A DNA stretch of 58,617 bases from Nitrospirota bacterium (GTDB lineage: Bacteria; Nitrospirota; Thermodesulfovibrionia; Thermodesulfovibrionales; Dissulfurispiraceae). Numbering within the stretch: the stretch's first letter is position 1; the number at the start of each line of letters is the position of its first letter. A model generated the notes under the pieces. The model saw only the letters and a list, made by a program, of their open reading frames with translations, ran no database searches and was not told where the DNA came from. Below are positions 42,750 to 51,317 of this stretch, in pieces. The DNA is taken from contig JAJYVD010000010.1 of the NCBI GenBank assembly GCA_021792185.1, positions 1 to 58,617 on the forward strand, given 5' to 3'. A program made the translations under genes and the position numbers.

Positions 42750-43858
42750 TATTTCGCAATCACTGTCGGCGCTACCGACATGCCGATTCTCAATATATGC
42801 TCTTTATCCGTATCTTTATCGAGAATGATCTTCACCGGTATCCTCTGCACCACCTTCACAAACTGGCCTGTGGCATTTTCGGGAGGGAACAACGAAAATA
42901 CCGCACCAGTACCGGCCATAATGCTGTCCACCTTTCCACCAAAAACCTTGCCGGGATATGTATCGACTTTTATCTTCACCTTCTGTCCCGGCTTTATCTT
43001 TCCGAGCTGCGTTTCTTTATAGTTGGCGACAACATACACTCCGTCGAGCGGAACCACCGCCATCAACGGCTGCCCTGCCTGAATCTGATTGCCTGCCTCG
43101 ACCGACTTTTTCGTAACATAGCCGTCTGAGGGCGCGTAAATCTTCGTGTATCCGTAATTGAGCTGCGCTGTTTCGAGCAGCGCCTCTCTCTGTTTAATGG
43201 ACGACATTACTATCGCCTTTTCAGCCTCCACCTGCTTAATAACCGCCTTCTGGGTCTCCACGACATTCCCCGCTTGTCTCAATTGCTCTTGAGCGGCCTT
43301 TAACTGAGCAGCCGCTACATCGTAAGCTGTTCTTGTTTTTTCATACCTCTCTTTGGAAATAGCATCTTTTGAGTAAAGGTTCTCCGCGCGTTTTAAGTCC
43401 CTTTCAGCCTGTTTCAAATTCGCATCTTGAAGTTGAAGATTCGCCCTTGCCGTCTCAATACCGGCATTTAGCTCGTTCAATCTTTTTTTAGATGCCTCAA
43501 TCCTTGTCTCGACCTCCCATATCCTTTTCTTTTCCGCCTCGAATCCCGCCGATGCCTCCTTTACCCTTACATCATAATCCGAGGGTTCTGCCTCCAACAG
43601 CAGGTCTCCCTTCTTAACATACTGATTATCCTTCACCCGAACGGCTTTTACCGTCCCTGAAACTTTCGATGCTATGGTATGTACGCTTCCCTCCACAAAG
43701 GCGTCGTCGGTGCCGATATGCACGGCCTTATAGCCGAGATAAAAATACAGAGACACGCCTGCGGCTATTCCGACAAGCGCAAATACGACTAATGCTATTT
43801 TTTTTCTCCTGCCGTCGGTTGTCTTATTTTCTTCCATTTGAACCTCCGAAAATATCAC
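42749..43858 (-). CDS. emrA: EmrA/HlyD membrane-fusion protein
   Basis: 369 residues. One N-terminal membrane helix (about 20-40), lipoyl-like halves (TVKAVRVKDNQYVKKGDLLLE and YTKIYAPSDGYVTKKSVEAGNQI), a long coiled-coil hairpin (about 85-205) and a beta-barrel. Bridges EmrB and TolC across the periplasm. Overlaps tolC by 4 bp. Confidence 0.93.
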   Translation of the reverse strand: MIFSEVQMEENKTTDGRRKKIALVVFALVGIAAGVSLYFYLGYKAVHIGTDDAFVEGSVHTIASKVSGTVKAVRVKDNQYVKKGDLLLEAEPSDYDVRVKEASAGFEAEKKRIWEVETRIEASKKRLNELNAGIETARANLQLQDANLKQAERDLKRAENLYSKDAISKERYEKTRTAYDVAAAQLKAAQEQLRQAGNVVETQKAVIKQVEAEKAIVMSSIKQREALLETAQLNYGYTKIYAPSDGYVTKKSVEAGNQIQAGQPLMAVVPLDGVYVVANYKETQLGKIKPGQKVKIKVDTYPGKVFGGKVDSIMAGTGAVFSLFPPENATGQFVKVVQRIPVKIILDKDTDKEHILRIGMSVAPTVIAK

Positions 43859-45183
43859 TTGTAGGCCGATACCAGATCGGTTCCTATCGCGTACCCGAAT
43901 CCTGCCTCCGCACGCCTCAACTCATATACTGCACGGTAATAATTCGTCTCCGCCGTTGTAAGAAGGGTTATCGCGTCGAGGACATCCGTAGCCGTGCCTA
44001 TTCCTTCCTCGTATCTGACCTTATTAATCCGCAGATTTTCTTCTGCCTGCGCTACGGCGTCTTTTGTGACCATTATCTTTTCCTCCGCGTTTTTGATGTC
44101 GAGATAATTCTTCTCTACATCAAGCCTGATGTCGTCTGCGAGCTTTTTTCTTTGCTCGTTGAGCTGTTCTTTCCTGTGCCTGACCTTCGACACTTCGGCC
44201 TTAGTGCTTCCGCCGCTGAATAAATTAAAATTTATACCCATGACGATAGACCAGTTATCCTCCTGCAACTGATAGCGGTTTTCCGCGTAATTGTATCCGC
44301 CCTGCGCGAACAATTTGGGGAAATAGTCGGATCTTTTCACTGTCTCTTCCAACTCCATTGTCTTTATTTCGCGGTCGATAATGCCGAGTTCCAAGCGCTG
44401 ATTTTCGGCATTCGTCCATGCCTTTTCGAGCGCAGGCAGTTTATCGCCGGATATCGCATTAAGAGGCACGTCTTCGACCTCTATCGCCGTGTTCAGCGGC
44501 CTTGAGAGGATATTATTTATCCTCGACGCGCCGATAGCCCTGAGATTTTTCAAAGTAAGCATTCGCTGTTTTGCGTCGGAGAGCCTGACCTCTGCCTGTA
44601 AAAGGTCGTTCTTCGTGATAACGCCTTCATTAAAGAGGTTCTTTGCGACAGTCCGGTGCGATTCGAGACGTTCTACTTCCTTTTTGGAAACAACGAGCAT
44701 CTTCTCGGTTTCGAGGAGATCGAAATAAGCGGTTACGAAGTTCAGAGCGACGATATTTTTTGTAAGATCTATGCCTAATTTCTTAGCGTCTAATATGGAC
44801 ATGGATGCTTCATGCCTCGACGAATCCCCTCCGAAAGAAAAAAGCGTCTGATACGCGTTTATACCGTAGGATAGATAATTCCTTTCGGAAGTGTAGACAT
44901 CCTGTGCGCCGAGACGCGCCCCGGGCTGATTCGATAAAAACGTCTGATTTATTGTCGCGTTAACGTTCGGAAGCATCCTCGAACGCGTGATCAGGGTGTC
45001 TTCATATGACATATCCCTTTCACGAAATGAGATTTTTATAAGCCTGTTATTTTCCGTCGCGATCCCGAGACCTTCCGAAAGGCTCAAGATTTCGGCCTGA
45101 GCGCTGCCTAATATCAAGACTGCGATGAAAAAAGCGCGGTATAGGGTTTTTATTTTACCCCTAAAAATCTTTTTCTCCTGCAT
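43855..45183 (-). CDS. TolC-family outer-membrane efflux protein
   Basis: 442 residues. Signal peptide (about 1-31), then two OEP repeats of coiled-coil and beta-strand (e.g. NFVTAYFDLLETEKML and KNYLDIKNAEEKI). Outer-membrane channel of the pump; first gene of the tolC-emrA-emrB operon, reading from a strong promoter 10-38 bp upstream. The transcript would carry almost no leader. Confidence 0.92.
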   Translation of the reverse strand: MQEKKIFRGKIKTLYRAFFIAVLILGSAQAEILSLSEGLGIATENNRLIKISFRERDMSYEDTLITRSRMLPNVNATINQTFLSNQPGARLGAQDVYTSERNYLSYGINAYQTLFSFGGDSSRHEASMSILDAKKLGIDLTKNIVALNFVTAYFDLLETEKMLVVSKKEVERLESHRTVAKNLFNEGVITKNDLLQAEVRLSDAKQRMLTLKNLRAIGASRINNILSRPLNTAIEVEDVPLNAISGDKLPALEKAWTNAENQRLELGIIDREIKTMELEETVKRSDYFPKLFAQGGYNYAENRYQLQEDNWSIVMGINFNLFSGGSTKAEVSKVRHRKEQLNEQRKKLADDIRLDVEKNYLDIKNAEEKIMVTKDAVAQAEENLRINKVRYEEGIGTATDVLDAITLLTTAETNYYRAVYELRRAEAGFGYAIGTDLVSAYK

Positions 45184-45192
45184 AGCACTAAA

Positions 45193-45221
45193 ATATTAGG
45201 TGAAACTTATCAGGCTGTCAA
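45193..45221 (-). promoter_or_regulatory. Promoter of tolC-emrA-emrB
   Basis: Minus strand TTGACA (45221-45216), 17-bp spacer, TAATAT (45198-45193): near-consensus sigma-70. The expected start site (about 45186) is only about 3 nt before ATG 45183, so the mRNA would be leaderless or nearly so. Confidence 0.7.
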
Positions 45222-45297
45222 GGAAAAATACAGGCTGTAATCGTTAATAAGCATACGCCGGCTGGTAATTCAAGGCATAATTTAGGTAGAATAACAA

Positions 45298-46521
45298 ATG
45301 CCCCTTGCCAAAGAAACCAAGATTTATAAAACATTTATTATCTCCATAACTCTTACCATCGCCCTTGTCTTATCAGGCATATTCCTCGGGATGAGCATAC
45401 GGATGCGGCAGCTTATCTACGAAGAAAATATTATCAGGGCAAAATCGCTTTTCAACAGCATTGTTTTAACGAGAAAATGGAATGCCGGTTACGGCGGCGT
45501 ATACGTCGAGAAGAAAAAAGGGGTGAAATCCACCCCGTATCTTAAAAATTCGGATATTGAAACGGTTGACGGGAAAATATACACCATGAAGAATCATGCC
45601 CTTATGGCCCGGGAGATTTCCGAATATGCCGAACGGGAGGGTATGTTCAAATTCCACATAACGAGCCGGAATCCCATAAACCCGAACAATAAGCCGGATG
45701 AATTCGAAAAAAAGGCATTGGAACTGTTTGAAAGGAGCAAGATGGAAGCATTCGACACAGAGATGATAAACGGCAAGATGCATTTCAGATACATGTCCCC
45801 CCTCTTTGTTGAAAAAAACTGTTTGCAGTGTCATGCAAAACAGGGATATAAAGTCGGAGATGTAAGAGGCGGCATCAGCGTAAGCTTCGACATCGAAAAT
45901 CTACAAAACAGGCTCAAAACCAACACCATCCTTATTATTGTTTTTGCAATTACTACAACCACACTTCTTTTGAGTCTTATCTACTTTTTTACGGCACGCT
46001 TGATAAAAAGGGTTTCCGATGCCAGGCATAAGATCGAAAAGATGGCTACAACGGACGGGTTGACAGGCATATTTAACAGAAGACATTTAATGATAAGGTT
46101 TGAGGAAGAATTTAAGAGGGCAAAACGGCTGAAAAATGATTTAAGTTGTATTATTTTAGATATCGACCATTTCAAATCTATTAATGACAGTTACGGGCAT
46201 CTCGTTGGTGACAAGGTATTAAGGGATATAGCCAATCACATTGCGAGGTCTATTCGCACATACGATATATTAGGTCGTTATGGGGGGGAGGAATTCCTGA
46301 TTATTCTACCTGAAACCGATTTTGAAGAGGCAAAAAATCTTGCTGAAAGAATAAGGATTGCCATAAAAGAAAAACCTATTTGGAATATAGAAGTCACGGT
46401 CAGTCTCGGCATAGCATCCAAAAGCGATAAGGATGAATCTGAAGATGATATTATTAAAAGAGCGGATGACGGACTATATAAAGCAAAAAATTCAGGAAGG
46501 GACAGGGTTGAATATGTTTAG
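45298..46521 (+). CDS. Membrane diguanylate cyclase with DUF3365 haem-site sensor
   Basis: 407 residues. Membrane helix (about 12-32), periplasmic DUF3365/Tll0287-like domain (about 35-200) containing a CxxCH haem motif (CLQCH, about 179-183), second helix (about 208-232), then GGDEF domain with FKSINDSYGHLVGD, active site GGEEF and an RxxD I-site (RTYD). It probably makes c-di-GMP in response to redox, gas or haem-linked signals. First gene of the plus-strand block; weak ribosome-binding site (TAGGTAG). Confidence 0.9.
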   Translation: MPLAKETKIYKTFIISITLTIALVLSGIFLGMSIRMRQLIYEENIIRAKSLFNSIVLTRKWNAGYGGVYVEKKKGVKSTPYLKNSDIETVDGKIYTMKNHALMAREISEYAEREGMFKFHITSRNPINPNNKPDEFEKKALELFERSKMEAFDTEMINGKMHFRYMSPLFVEKNCLQCHAKQGYKVGDVRGGISVSFDIENLQNRLKTNTILIIVFAITTTTLLLSLIYFFTARLIKRVSDARHKIEKMATTDGLTGIFNRRHLMIRFEEEFKRAKRLKNDLSCIILDIDHFKSINDSYGHLVGDKVLRDIANHIARSIRTYDILGRYGGEEFLIILPETDFEEAKNLAERIRIAIKEKPIWNIEVTVSLGIASKSDKDESEDDIIKRADDGLYKAKNSGRDRVEYV

Positions 46522-46612
46522 ATTATATGGATAGGGGAATATATGCCGGCGGTCTTTTTCTGTGGTATGCTTTTATAAAACATGAATGCAATCAATTTTT
46601 AGGGAGGACGAT

Positions 46613-47335
46613 ATGAAAACATCCAGAATAATAAGCGCTGTAACAGTAATTATTAGCATCCTTTGCTGGGCATCTTTTTCATCGGCAGATTGTGTTGCGT
46701 GGAAAGAGACGGAGCAGATAATACGCGCGAACTGGGCCAAGAAATATCCGGGAGAGAAAATACTCAAGATAGAGAGGACAGGAGAATCGAGCGTATACGA
46801 AAAGGAAATAGGAACCGGAAAGACGAAAAAGGATCCGAGGACCGGAGACATTTACGAATATTTCGTCAAAGTGCCTTTCTGTCAGGAGCCTGTAAGGGTC
46901 CATGTGGAGAGGGCAAGCGGCACAAAGGTCGAGTTCAATACATCATGGCATTTCAAGAAAGTCGAAAACAAATATGTCTATTCGCATTTTTCAGTCGGAG
47001 CCGTAACGGAGGTCGCAAAGAAAGGTCAGGAGGCCCCTCCTAAAGATGAAATAAAAAAGATGGTTGCCGAGGCATGGGTCAGGGACATGCAGGCTACCGA
47101 CAAGGTAAGAAAGGTATTGTTATCCGATCCGGAATTTAATCAATATAAAGACCGCTGGTGGTACTGGCTTGAGGGAGATGTGTTCGTAACGAACGCCGAA
47201 GGCCAGAATCAAAAATGCAAGGATTTGAAGATGCAGCTTTTCAGAGACGAAAAAGGATCGGAGGGCAAAGACGCAGGCGCGCCGTGGAGGGTTAAGTTCG
47301 TCTCGGAGACAAAGGGATACTGCCCTAACGAATAG
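46613..47335 (+). CDS. Exported protein of unknown function
   Basis: About 240 residues from ATG 46613, preceded by AGGGAGGA; the frame opens earlier at 46586 but lacks such a site. Signal peptide (to about SSADC), then a mostly beta/charged region without recognised motifs; cysteines occur at the mature N-terminus, mid-protein and C-terminus and could form disulfides. No family assigned. Confidence 0.65.
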   Translation: MKTSRIISAVTVIISILCWASFSSADCVAWKETEQIIRANWAKKYPGEKILKIERTGESSVYEKEIGTGKTKKDPRTGDIYEYFVKVPFCQEPVRVHVERASGTKVEFNTSWHFKKVENKYVYSHFSVGAVTEVAKKGQEAPPKDEIKKMVAEAWVRDMQATDKVRKVLLSDPEFNQYKDRWWYWLEGDVFVTNAEGQNQKCKDLKMQLFRDEKGSEGKDAGAPWRVKFVSETKGYCPNE

Positions 47336-47349
47336 ATATCAGATCGAAG

Positions 47350-47381
47350 ATAGCGCTGCATTAATCTTAATGCAGCGCTAT
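47350..47381. terminator. Perfect 15-bp palindrome between secreted protein gene and tupA
   Basis: ATAGCGCTGCATTAA, 2-nt centre, TTAATGCAGCGCTAT; a T-rich run follows after about 9 nt. Most likely a terminator of the upstream gene, but a regulator operator for tupA is also possible. Confidence 0.45.
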
Positions 47382-47453
47382 GACATCGGTTTTGCCTCTT
47401 TTTTGTTTTCTATATTATAATATCCGCATAAAAATATAATGGAGGCATATCAT

Positions 47454-48281
47454 ATGCAAATCAAACCTAAAAACTTATTTATTGTAGCGCTTATTTTTTT
47501 ATTGTTTTCTGCTTATGAAGTTTCTGCCGAAACGCGCATCCGCTGTGCATCAACTACGAGCACGCAGAATTCCGGACTCTTTGATTACATCCTTCCAATA
47601 TTCGAGAAAAAGACAGGCATCAAAGTTGATGTCGTCGCGGTCGGAACAGGCGCTGCCATCGAGATTGGCAAAAGGGGAGATGCGGATGTCGTATTAGTCC
47701 ACGCGAAAGAACAGGAATTAAAGGCAGTTGAAGAAGGCTATTTCGTGAACCGTCATGATGTGATGTATAACGACTTTGTTATCATCGGCCATCAGAATGA
47801 CCCATTGAAACTAAAGGGCATGAAGTCTGCGAATGATGCGTTTAAAAAGATTGCCGAAAACAGCGCACTGTTTGTTTCGCGCGGCGACAAGTCAGGGACT
47901 CATACGAAAGAGCTTTCGATCTGGAAAAAAACGGGTATTGAACCGAAAGGTCAGAAATGGTATCTTGAAGTGGGACAGGGAATGGAAAAGACCCAGAGGA
48001 TCGCGAATGAAAAAAGAGCATATACTCTGACCGACAGGGGAACGTGGCTTGCGACAAAAGGCAAGGATAAGCTCGAAATGATAATTGTCCTTGAAGGAGA
48101 CACGGCGCTGTTCAACCAGTATGGGGTTATGGCAGTAAATCCTGCGAAGCATAAACATGCAAAATATAAAGAGGCAATGGAATTCATAAACTGGCTCATA
48201 TCAAAGGAAGGACAGCAGGTTATCGCATCGTTTAAAGATAAAAACGGAAACCCTTTGTTTATACCTAACGCATTAAAATGA
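47454..48281 (+). CDS. tupA: Tungstate ABC transporter binding protein
   Basis: About 275 residues from ATG 47454; the GGAGG ribosome site at 47441 overlaps the earlier ATG 47439, favouring the later start. Signal peptide to about VSAET, then RCASTTSTQNSGLFDYILP and VGTGAAIEIGKRGDADVVLVHA, the TupA signatures for tungstate binding (TTTS-like loop). High-affinity tungstate uptake feeds tungsten or molybdenum enzymes; fits the mobA gene at 23 kb. Confidence 0.92.
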   Translation: MQIKPKNLFIVALIFLLFSAYEVSAETRIRCASTTSTQNSGLFDYILPIFEKKTGIKVDVVAVGTGAAIEIGKRGDADVVLVHAKEQELKAVEEGYFVNRHDVMYNDFVIIGHQNDPLKLKGMKSANDAFKKIAENSALFVSRGDKSGTHTKELSIWKKTGIEPKGQKWYLEVGQGMEKTQRIANEKRAYTLTDRGTWLATKGKDKLEMIIVLEGDTALFNQYGVMAVNPAKHKHAKYKEAMEFINWLISKEGQQVIASFKDKNGNPLFIPNALK

Positions 48282-48289
48282 CTATCGAA

Positions 48290-48461
48290 GCTGACAGGGG
48301 ATTGTATTGTAGCGAAATGATAATTGGATTTGACAGGGCACAGTATTTCCGCTCATTCTCGACGAACATCCATGTCCGTCTCCGAGGCACCAGCTCGGTT
48401 TCGCCATCACGGCGAAACTACGAGCTGCTGAAACCGCTCCAATACAATGCCCTGTCAAATC
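48290..48461. repeat. Palindromic element A, copy 3, between tupA and tupB
   Basis: Terminal repeats GATTTGACAGGGCA (48327-48340) and its perfect inverse (48448-48461) enclose a 135-bp palindrome with an inner hairpin (TTTCGCC/GGCGAAA flanked by CAGCTCG/CGAGCTG). Arms share TATT-3-GC and TCATTCTCGA with copies 1 and 2. A partial third arm lies at 48290-48313. Splits the tup operon. Confidence 0.8.
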
Positions 48462-48471
48462 TTTCTAAACT

Positions 48472-49185
48472 ATGTATTCGATAATCGAAGCCTTTAAAAA
48501 AGCATTTGCGCTTATATTCAGCCTCGATTCGGAACTTTTGGGCATAATCTTTTTGTCCTTAAAGGTCTCCGGCACTGCGCTTTTAATAGCATCCTTCATC
48601 GGCATTCCCCTGTCCGCCATGCTCGGTTTAAAAAAAATACCGGCAAGGGGGCTGTTGATAAGCCTCATGAATACATTTATGGGACTTCCGCCTGTTGTTG
48701 TCGGCCTCTTCGTTTATATTATGCTCTCAAGAAGCGGGCCTCTCGGTTTTATGGGCCTGCTTTATACGCCGTCCGCAATGATTATTGCCCAGACCATTCT
48801 TGCGCTTCCGATTGTAGCATCTCTGTGCCATTCGGCAATTATCGAAGTTGACCGCAATATCAGCCTTGCATCCCAAACCCTCGGAGCAACGCCGTTTCAG
48901 ACCTCGATTACGATTATCAAAGAGGCAAGATACGGAATAATGTCGGGCATAATTGCAGCGCTCGGAAGGGTAATGGCCGAGGTAGGAGCAATTTTGATAG
49001 TGGGCGGCAACATTGCGGGATACACGAGGGTGATGACTACTACCATTGCGCTTGAGACCGACAAGGGCAACTTCGAGCTTGCCATTGCTCTCGGCATTAT
49101 CCTCTTGACGATTTCTCTTGTCATAAATGCGCTTCTGCATTTAGTTCAGAAAAAAGGAATTCCACAGGCGGCCATATGGGATTAA
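48472..49185 (+). CDS. tupB: Tungstate ABC transporter permease
   Basis: 237 residues, about five to six membrane helices. BPD_transp_1 EAA loop (SQTLGATPFQTSITIIKEA) and MAEVGAILIVGGNIAG are typical of TupB. Translation start lies 10 bp after the palindromic element; no clear ribosome-binding site because the element ends there. Overlaps tupC by 10 bp. Confidence 0.92.
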   Translation: MYSIIEAFKKAFALIFSLDSELLGIIFLSLKVSGTALLIASFIGIPLSAMLGLKKIPARGLLISLMNTFMGLPPVVVGLFVYIMLSRSGPLGFMGLLYTPSAMIIAQTILALPIVASLCHSAIIEVDRNISLASQTLGATPFQTSITIIKEARYGIMSGIIAALGRVMAEVGAILIVGGNIAGYTRVMTTTIALETDKGNFELAIALGIILLTISLVINALLHLVQKKGIPQAAIWD

Positions 49186-49829
49186 GGCTCGATGTATTAA
49201 ATATCTCCAAAAGCTATGATGGAAAGCCTGTTCTCAGAGATTGTTCTTTATCATTCGATAAGGCAGACGTTTATGCGCTCATGGGGCAGAACGGCACAGG
49301 CAAATCAACTTTTTTAAGGATATGCGCTCTTCTTGAAAATCCCGACAACGGAGAAGTCAATTATTTTTCAGGAAGCGGCATTATAAGCAAAGACATTGAA
49401 CTCCGCCGACGAATAACCCTTGTATTGCCAAAAATCGGGATATTTAATACAACTGTTTTTCAAAACGCCGCGTATGGGTTGAAGATAAGAGGGATTAAGG
49501 GGAACGAGATGGAGAATCGGGTTGAAAAGGCATTGGATTTTGTCGGCCTTATCCATAAAAAGGATCAGAACGCCCTTACCCTTTCGAGCGGCGAGGCGCA
49601 GAGGCTCGGCATTGCGCGGGCAATTGTCATCGAACCCGAAATACTCTTCCTCGATGAGCCGACAGCATCTGTTGATGAAGAAAACACGCGCATAATCGAG
49701 AATATAATCCTGAGCATGAAAGAAGAAGGCGGATCGATCATCATTATCACCACCCACGACAGATCGCAGGCCGAAAGACTCGCAGACACGCTGCTGATTA
49801 TGCGCGGCGGAACCATCATTAGAAGCTGA
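49176..49829 (+). CDS. tupC: Tungstate ABC transporter ATPase
   Basis: 217 residues. Walker A MGQNGTGKSTFLR, signature LSSGEAQRLGIARA, Walker B ILFLDEPTASVD and H-loop TTHD. Drives tungstate import with TupB. Confidence 0.93.
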   Translation: MGLRLDVLNISKSYDGKPVLRDCSLSFDKADVYALMGQNGTGKSTFLRICALLENPDNGEVNYFSGSGIISKDIELRRRITLVLPKIGIFNTTVFQNAAYGLKIRGIKGNEMENRVEKALDFVGLIHKKDQNALTLSSGEAQRLGIARAIVIEPEILFLDEPTASVDEENTRIIENIILSMKEEGGSIIIITTHDRSQAERLADTLLIMRGGTIIRS

Positions 49830-49844
49830 TCGTTAAAGCCTAAG

Positions 49845-49874
49845 TTGCACTTTATCCTTGGTTTTTAGTATCTT
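49845..49874 (+). promoter_or_regulatory. Promoter of tRNA-Leu
   Basis: TTGCAC (49845-49850), 18-bp spacer, TATCTT (49869-49874), 11 bp before the tRNA. Before the island inserted it would also have read into galU. Confidence 0.5.
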
Positions 49875-49885
49875 ATTCAATTATT

Positions 49886-49969
49886 GCCGGAGTGGCGGAA
49901 TTGGTAGACGCAAGGGACTTAAAATCCCTCGGAGCTTGCTCTGTACGAGTTCGAGTCTCGTCTCCGGCA
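49886..49969 (+). tRNA. tRNA-Leu(UAA)
   Basis: 84 nt. Acceptor GCCGGAG/CTCCGGC, D-loop GGTAGAC, anticodon stem-loop AGGGA-CTTAAAA-TCCCT with anticodon TAA, long variable arm and GTTCGAGTC T-arm; CCA not encoded. Its 3' part is the attachment site of the following island. Confidence 0.95.
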
Positions 49970-49971
49970 TT
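49915..49971 (+). repeat. attL: 57-bp direct repeat in the 3' part of tRNA-Leu
   Basis: Identical to 52402-52458 over 57 bp, from the anticodon stem to two bases past the tRNA end. The pair marks an integrated element of 2,487 bp. Confidence 0.92.
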
Positions 49972-50577
49972 TATCTTTCAAGGGCTTGAAGCCCCTTGCC
50001 TCTACCATTTACCACCTTCATTAATGGAATTGTGCCCGGAATGTGCCCGTTGTGAGCCTTTTCGATTAGTTCCTCCCTATCCCTGTGCATCTCCGATACC
50101 CTTCTTGAAGCGGCTATCAAATCCGTTTCATTTACGATGTTATACCTGTCAAACACGGAACGGGTCTTATGTCCTGATATCTTCATCGCTACCTTTTCAG
50201 GGATACCGGCTCTTATCATATTCCTAACTGCCGTTCTCCTGAGGTCGTGGAACAGCCGTCTTTCAATCCCTGCTGCTTTGCAGGCTGCTTCCCATGATCC
50301 CCTAAAGTCTTTAACCGGATATCCGTTTCTGAAAAAGACATAAGGATAGTTTGGATATTTGCCGTCTCTGATGCTCTTTTGCTTCAGGATCGCATCGTAA
50401 AGCTCACCGTCAAGGAATATAACGCGGGCTTCGTTGTTCTTTGTCTTCCCGGCCTCCAGCGTTATTTTCCTGTCAAAGACATTAACCTGTGTCCATGTAA
50501 GTGATACGATTTCCCCTTGATGTGGGTTGCCCTCATTTAAGCGATTCTGGACGCTAAAACGCGCCGTGAGTCTTGGT
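49971..50577 (-). pseudogene. Tyrosine integrase, C-terminal catalytic fragment
   Basis: The open frame encodes about 200 residues: [20 protein letters not shown]-type strands, [10 protein letters not shown], then HDLRRT (H-x-x-R), SGHKT and nucleophile FDRYN. The first catalytic Arg region (normally GMR-GEI) reads NPHQGEI, and the core-binding N-terminal domain is missing; upstream the same frame meets the stop codon of the antitoxin gene. No start codon precedes ATG 50219, so only an 82-residue tail could be made. Confidence 0.85.
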
Positions 50578-50579
50578 TT

Positions 50580-50954
50580 TTATACAGGGATTTCTACAAG
50601 TATCTTTTGATAATTCACCTTCGGAGTCGTTTTCTTCCTTCCGTCCTTTGACTCTTTTATCTCTATCAGTCCGAGATCGGAAAGAAAGTGGATATCATCG
50701 GAGACATTCTTGGTATCCCGCTTCAGTATCTTTGCAAGCTCGTAAATAGATTCCGGGCTGTATTTTTTTATTGTCCTGAGTATCCTTAATCTTTCATCCG
50801 TGATAAAGCTCCTCATGGCCTTCATGGACTCAAAGGAGAGGGTTGAACGGTTCTTTACGCTCTCGCCCTTTGCGATTTTTTTCAGGTCTCTCTTTATTTC
50901 GGAGATGAATTCATCTTCCGCTTGAAGTTCAAGCCTTACATTTTTAACCTTCAT
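50580..50954 (-). CDS. Winged-helix antitoxin-like regulator (TumA type)
   Basis: 124 residues. A winged-helix segment (about 60-115: RILRTIKKYSPESIYELAKIL then VSDDIHFLSDLGLIE) suggests DNA binding. It follows the toxin-like gene with an 11-bp overlap, the arrangement of TumE-TumA pairs. Stop codon is directly in frame with the integrase fragment. Confidence 0.75.
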   Translation of the reverse strand: MKVKNVRLELQAEDEFISEIKRDLKKIAKGESVKNRSTLSFESMKAMRSFITDERLRILRTIKKYSPESIYELAKILKRDTKNVSDDIHFLSDLGLIEIKESKDGRKKTTPKVNYQKILVEIPV

Positions 50955-51228
50955 CTTTAAACCTCCTCACATCGTTGAAAAAGTCTTCTATCAATTCATC
51001 GATACCCTTAAAGCGGTATTGATGCTCTTTACCCTTGTAATGCCTATGGTCTCCTTTCTGCTCCGAGTTGTCATATCCGATTACTCTTTTGCCGTCCCTT
51101 ACAAACACCAGAGAGTATTTAAAGCCGTGCGGTTTGTCGCTGCTCTGCTCAACTTTCCACGCCTTAATTTCTATAATGTCGCCGTTCTCATAAAGCCTTT
51201 TGAACATGTAATAAGGCTCTGCCTTCAT
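50944..51228 (-). CDS. TumE-family toxin (DUF6516 type)
   Basis: About 94 residues from ATG 51228 (frame opens at 51282). Pattern GFKYSLVFVRDGKRVIGYDNSEQKGDHRHY (quoted in part: RVIGYDNSEQKGDHRH) and YRFKGIDELIEDFFNDV match the TumE-like family of small toxins. An AGGGAGG ribosome site lies 14 nt upstream. Probably stabilises the island together with the downstream antitoxin gene. Confidence 0.78.
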   Translation of the reverse strand: MKAEPYYMFKRLYENGDIIEIKAWKVEQSSDKPHGFKYSLVFVRDGKRVIGYDNSEQKGDHRHYKGKEHQYRFKGIDELIEDFFNDVRRFKDEG

Positions 51229-51317
51229 ATAGGTTATTATATACCTCCCTTTCAAAAGATGCAATAAAAATCCCTGCCTCATGTCTCCACAAGGCAGGGT
51301 GTCCGCATTTCACATGA

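Noticed and set aside
50219-50580. Separate small gene upstream of the integrase tail
   Set aside because: Translation continues in the integrase frame with catalytic motifs; it is one broken gene.
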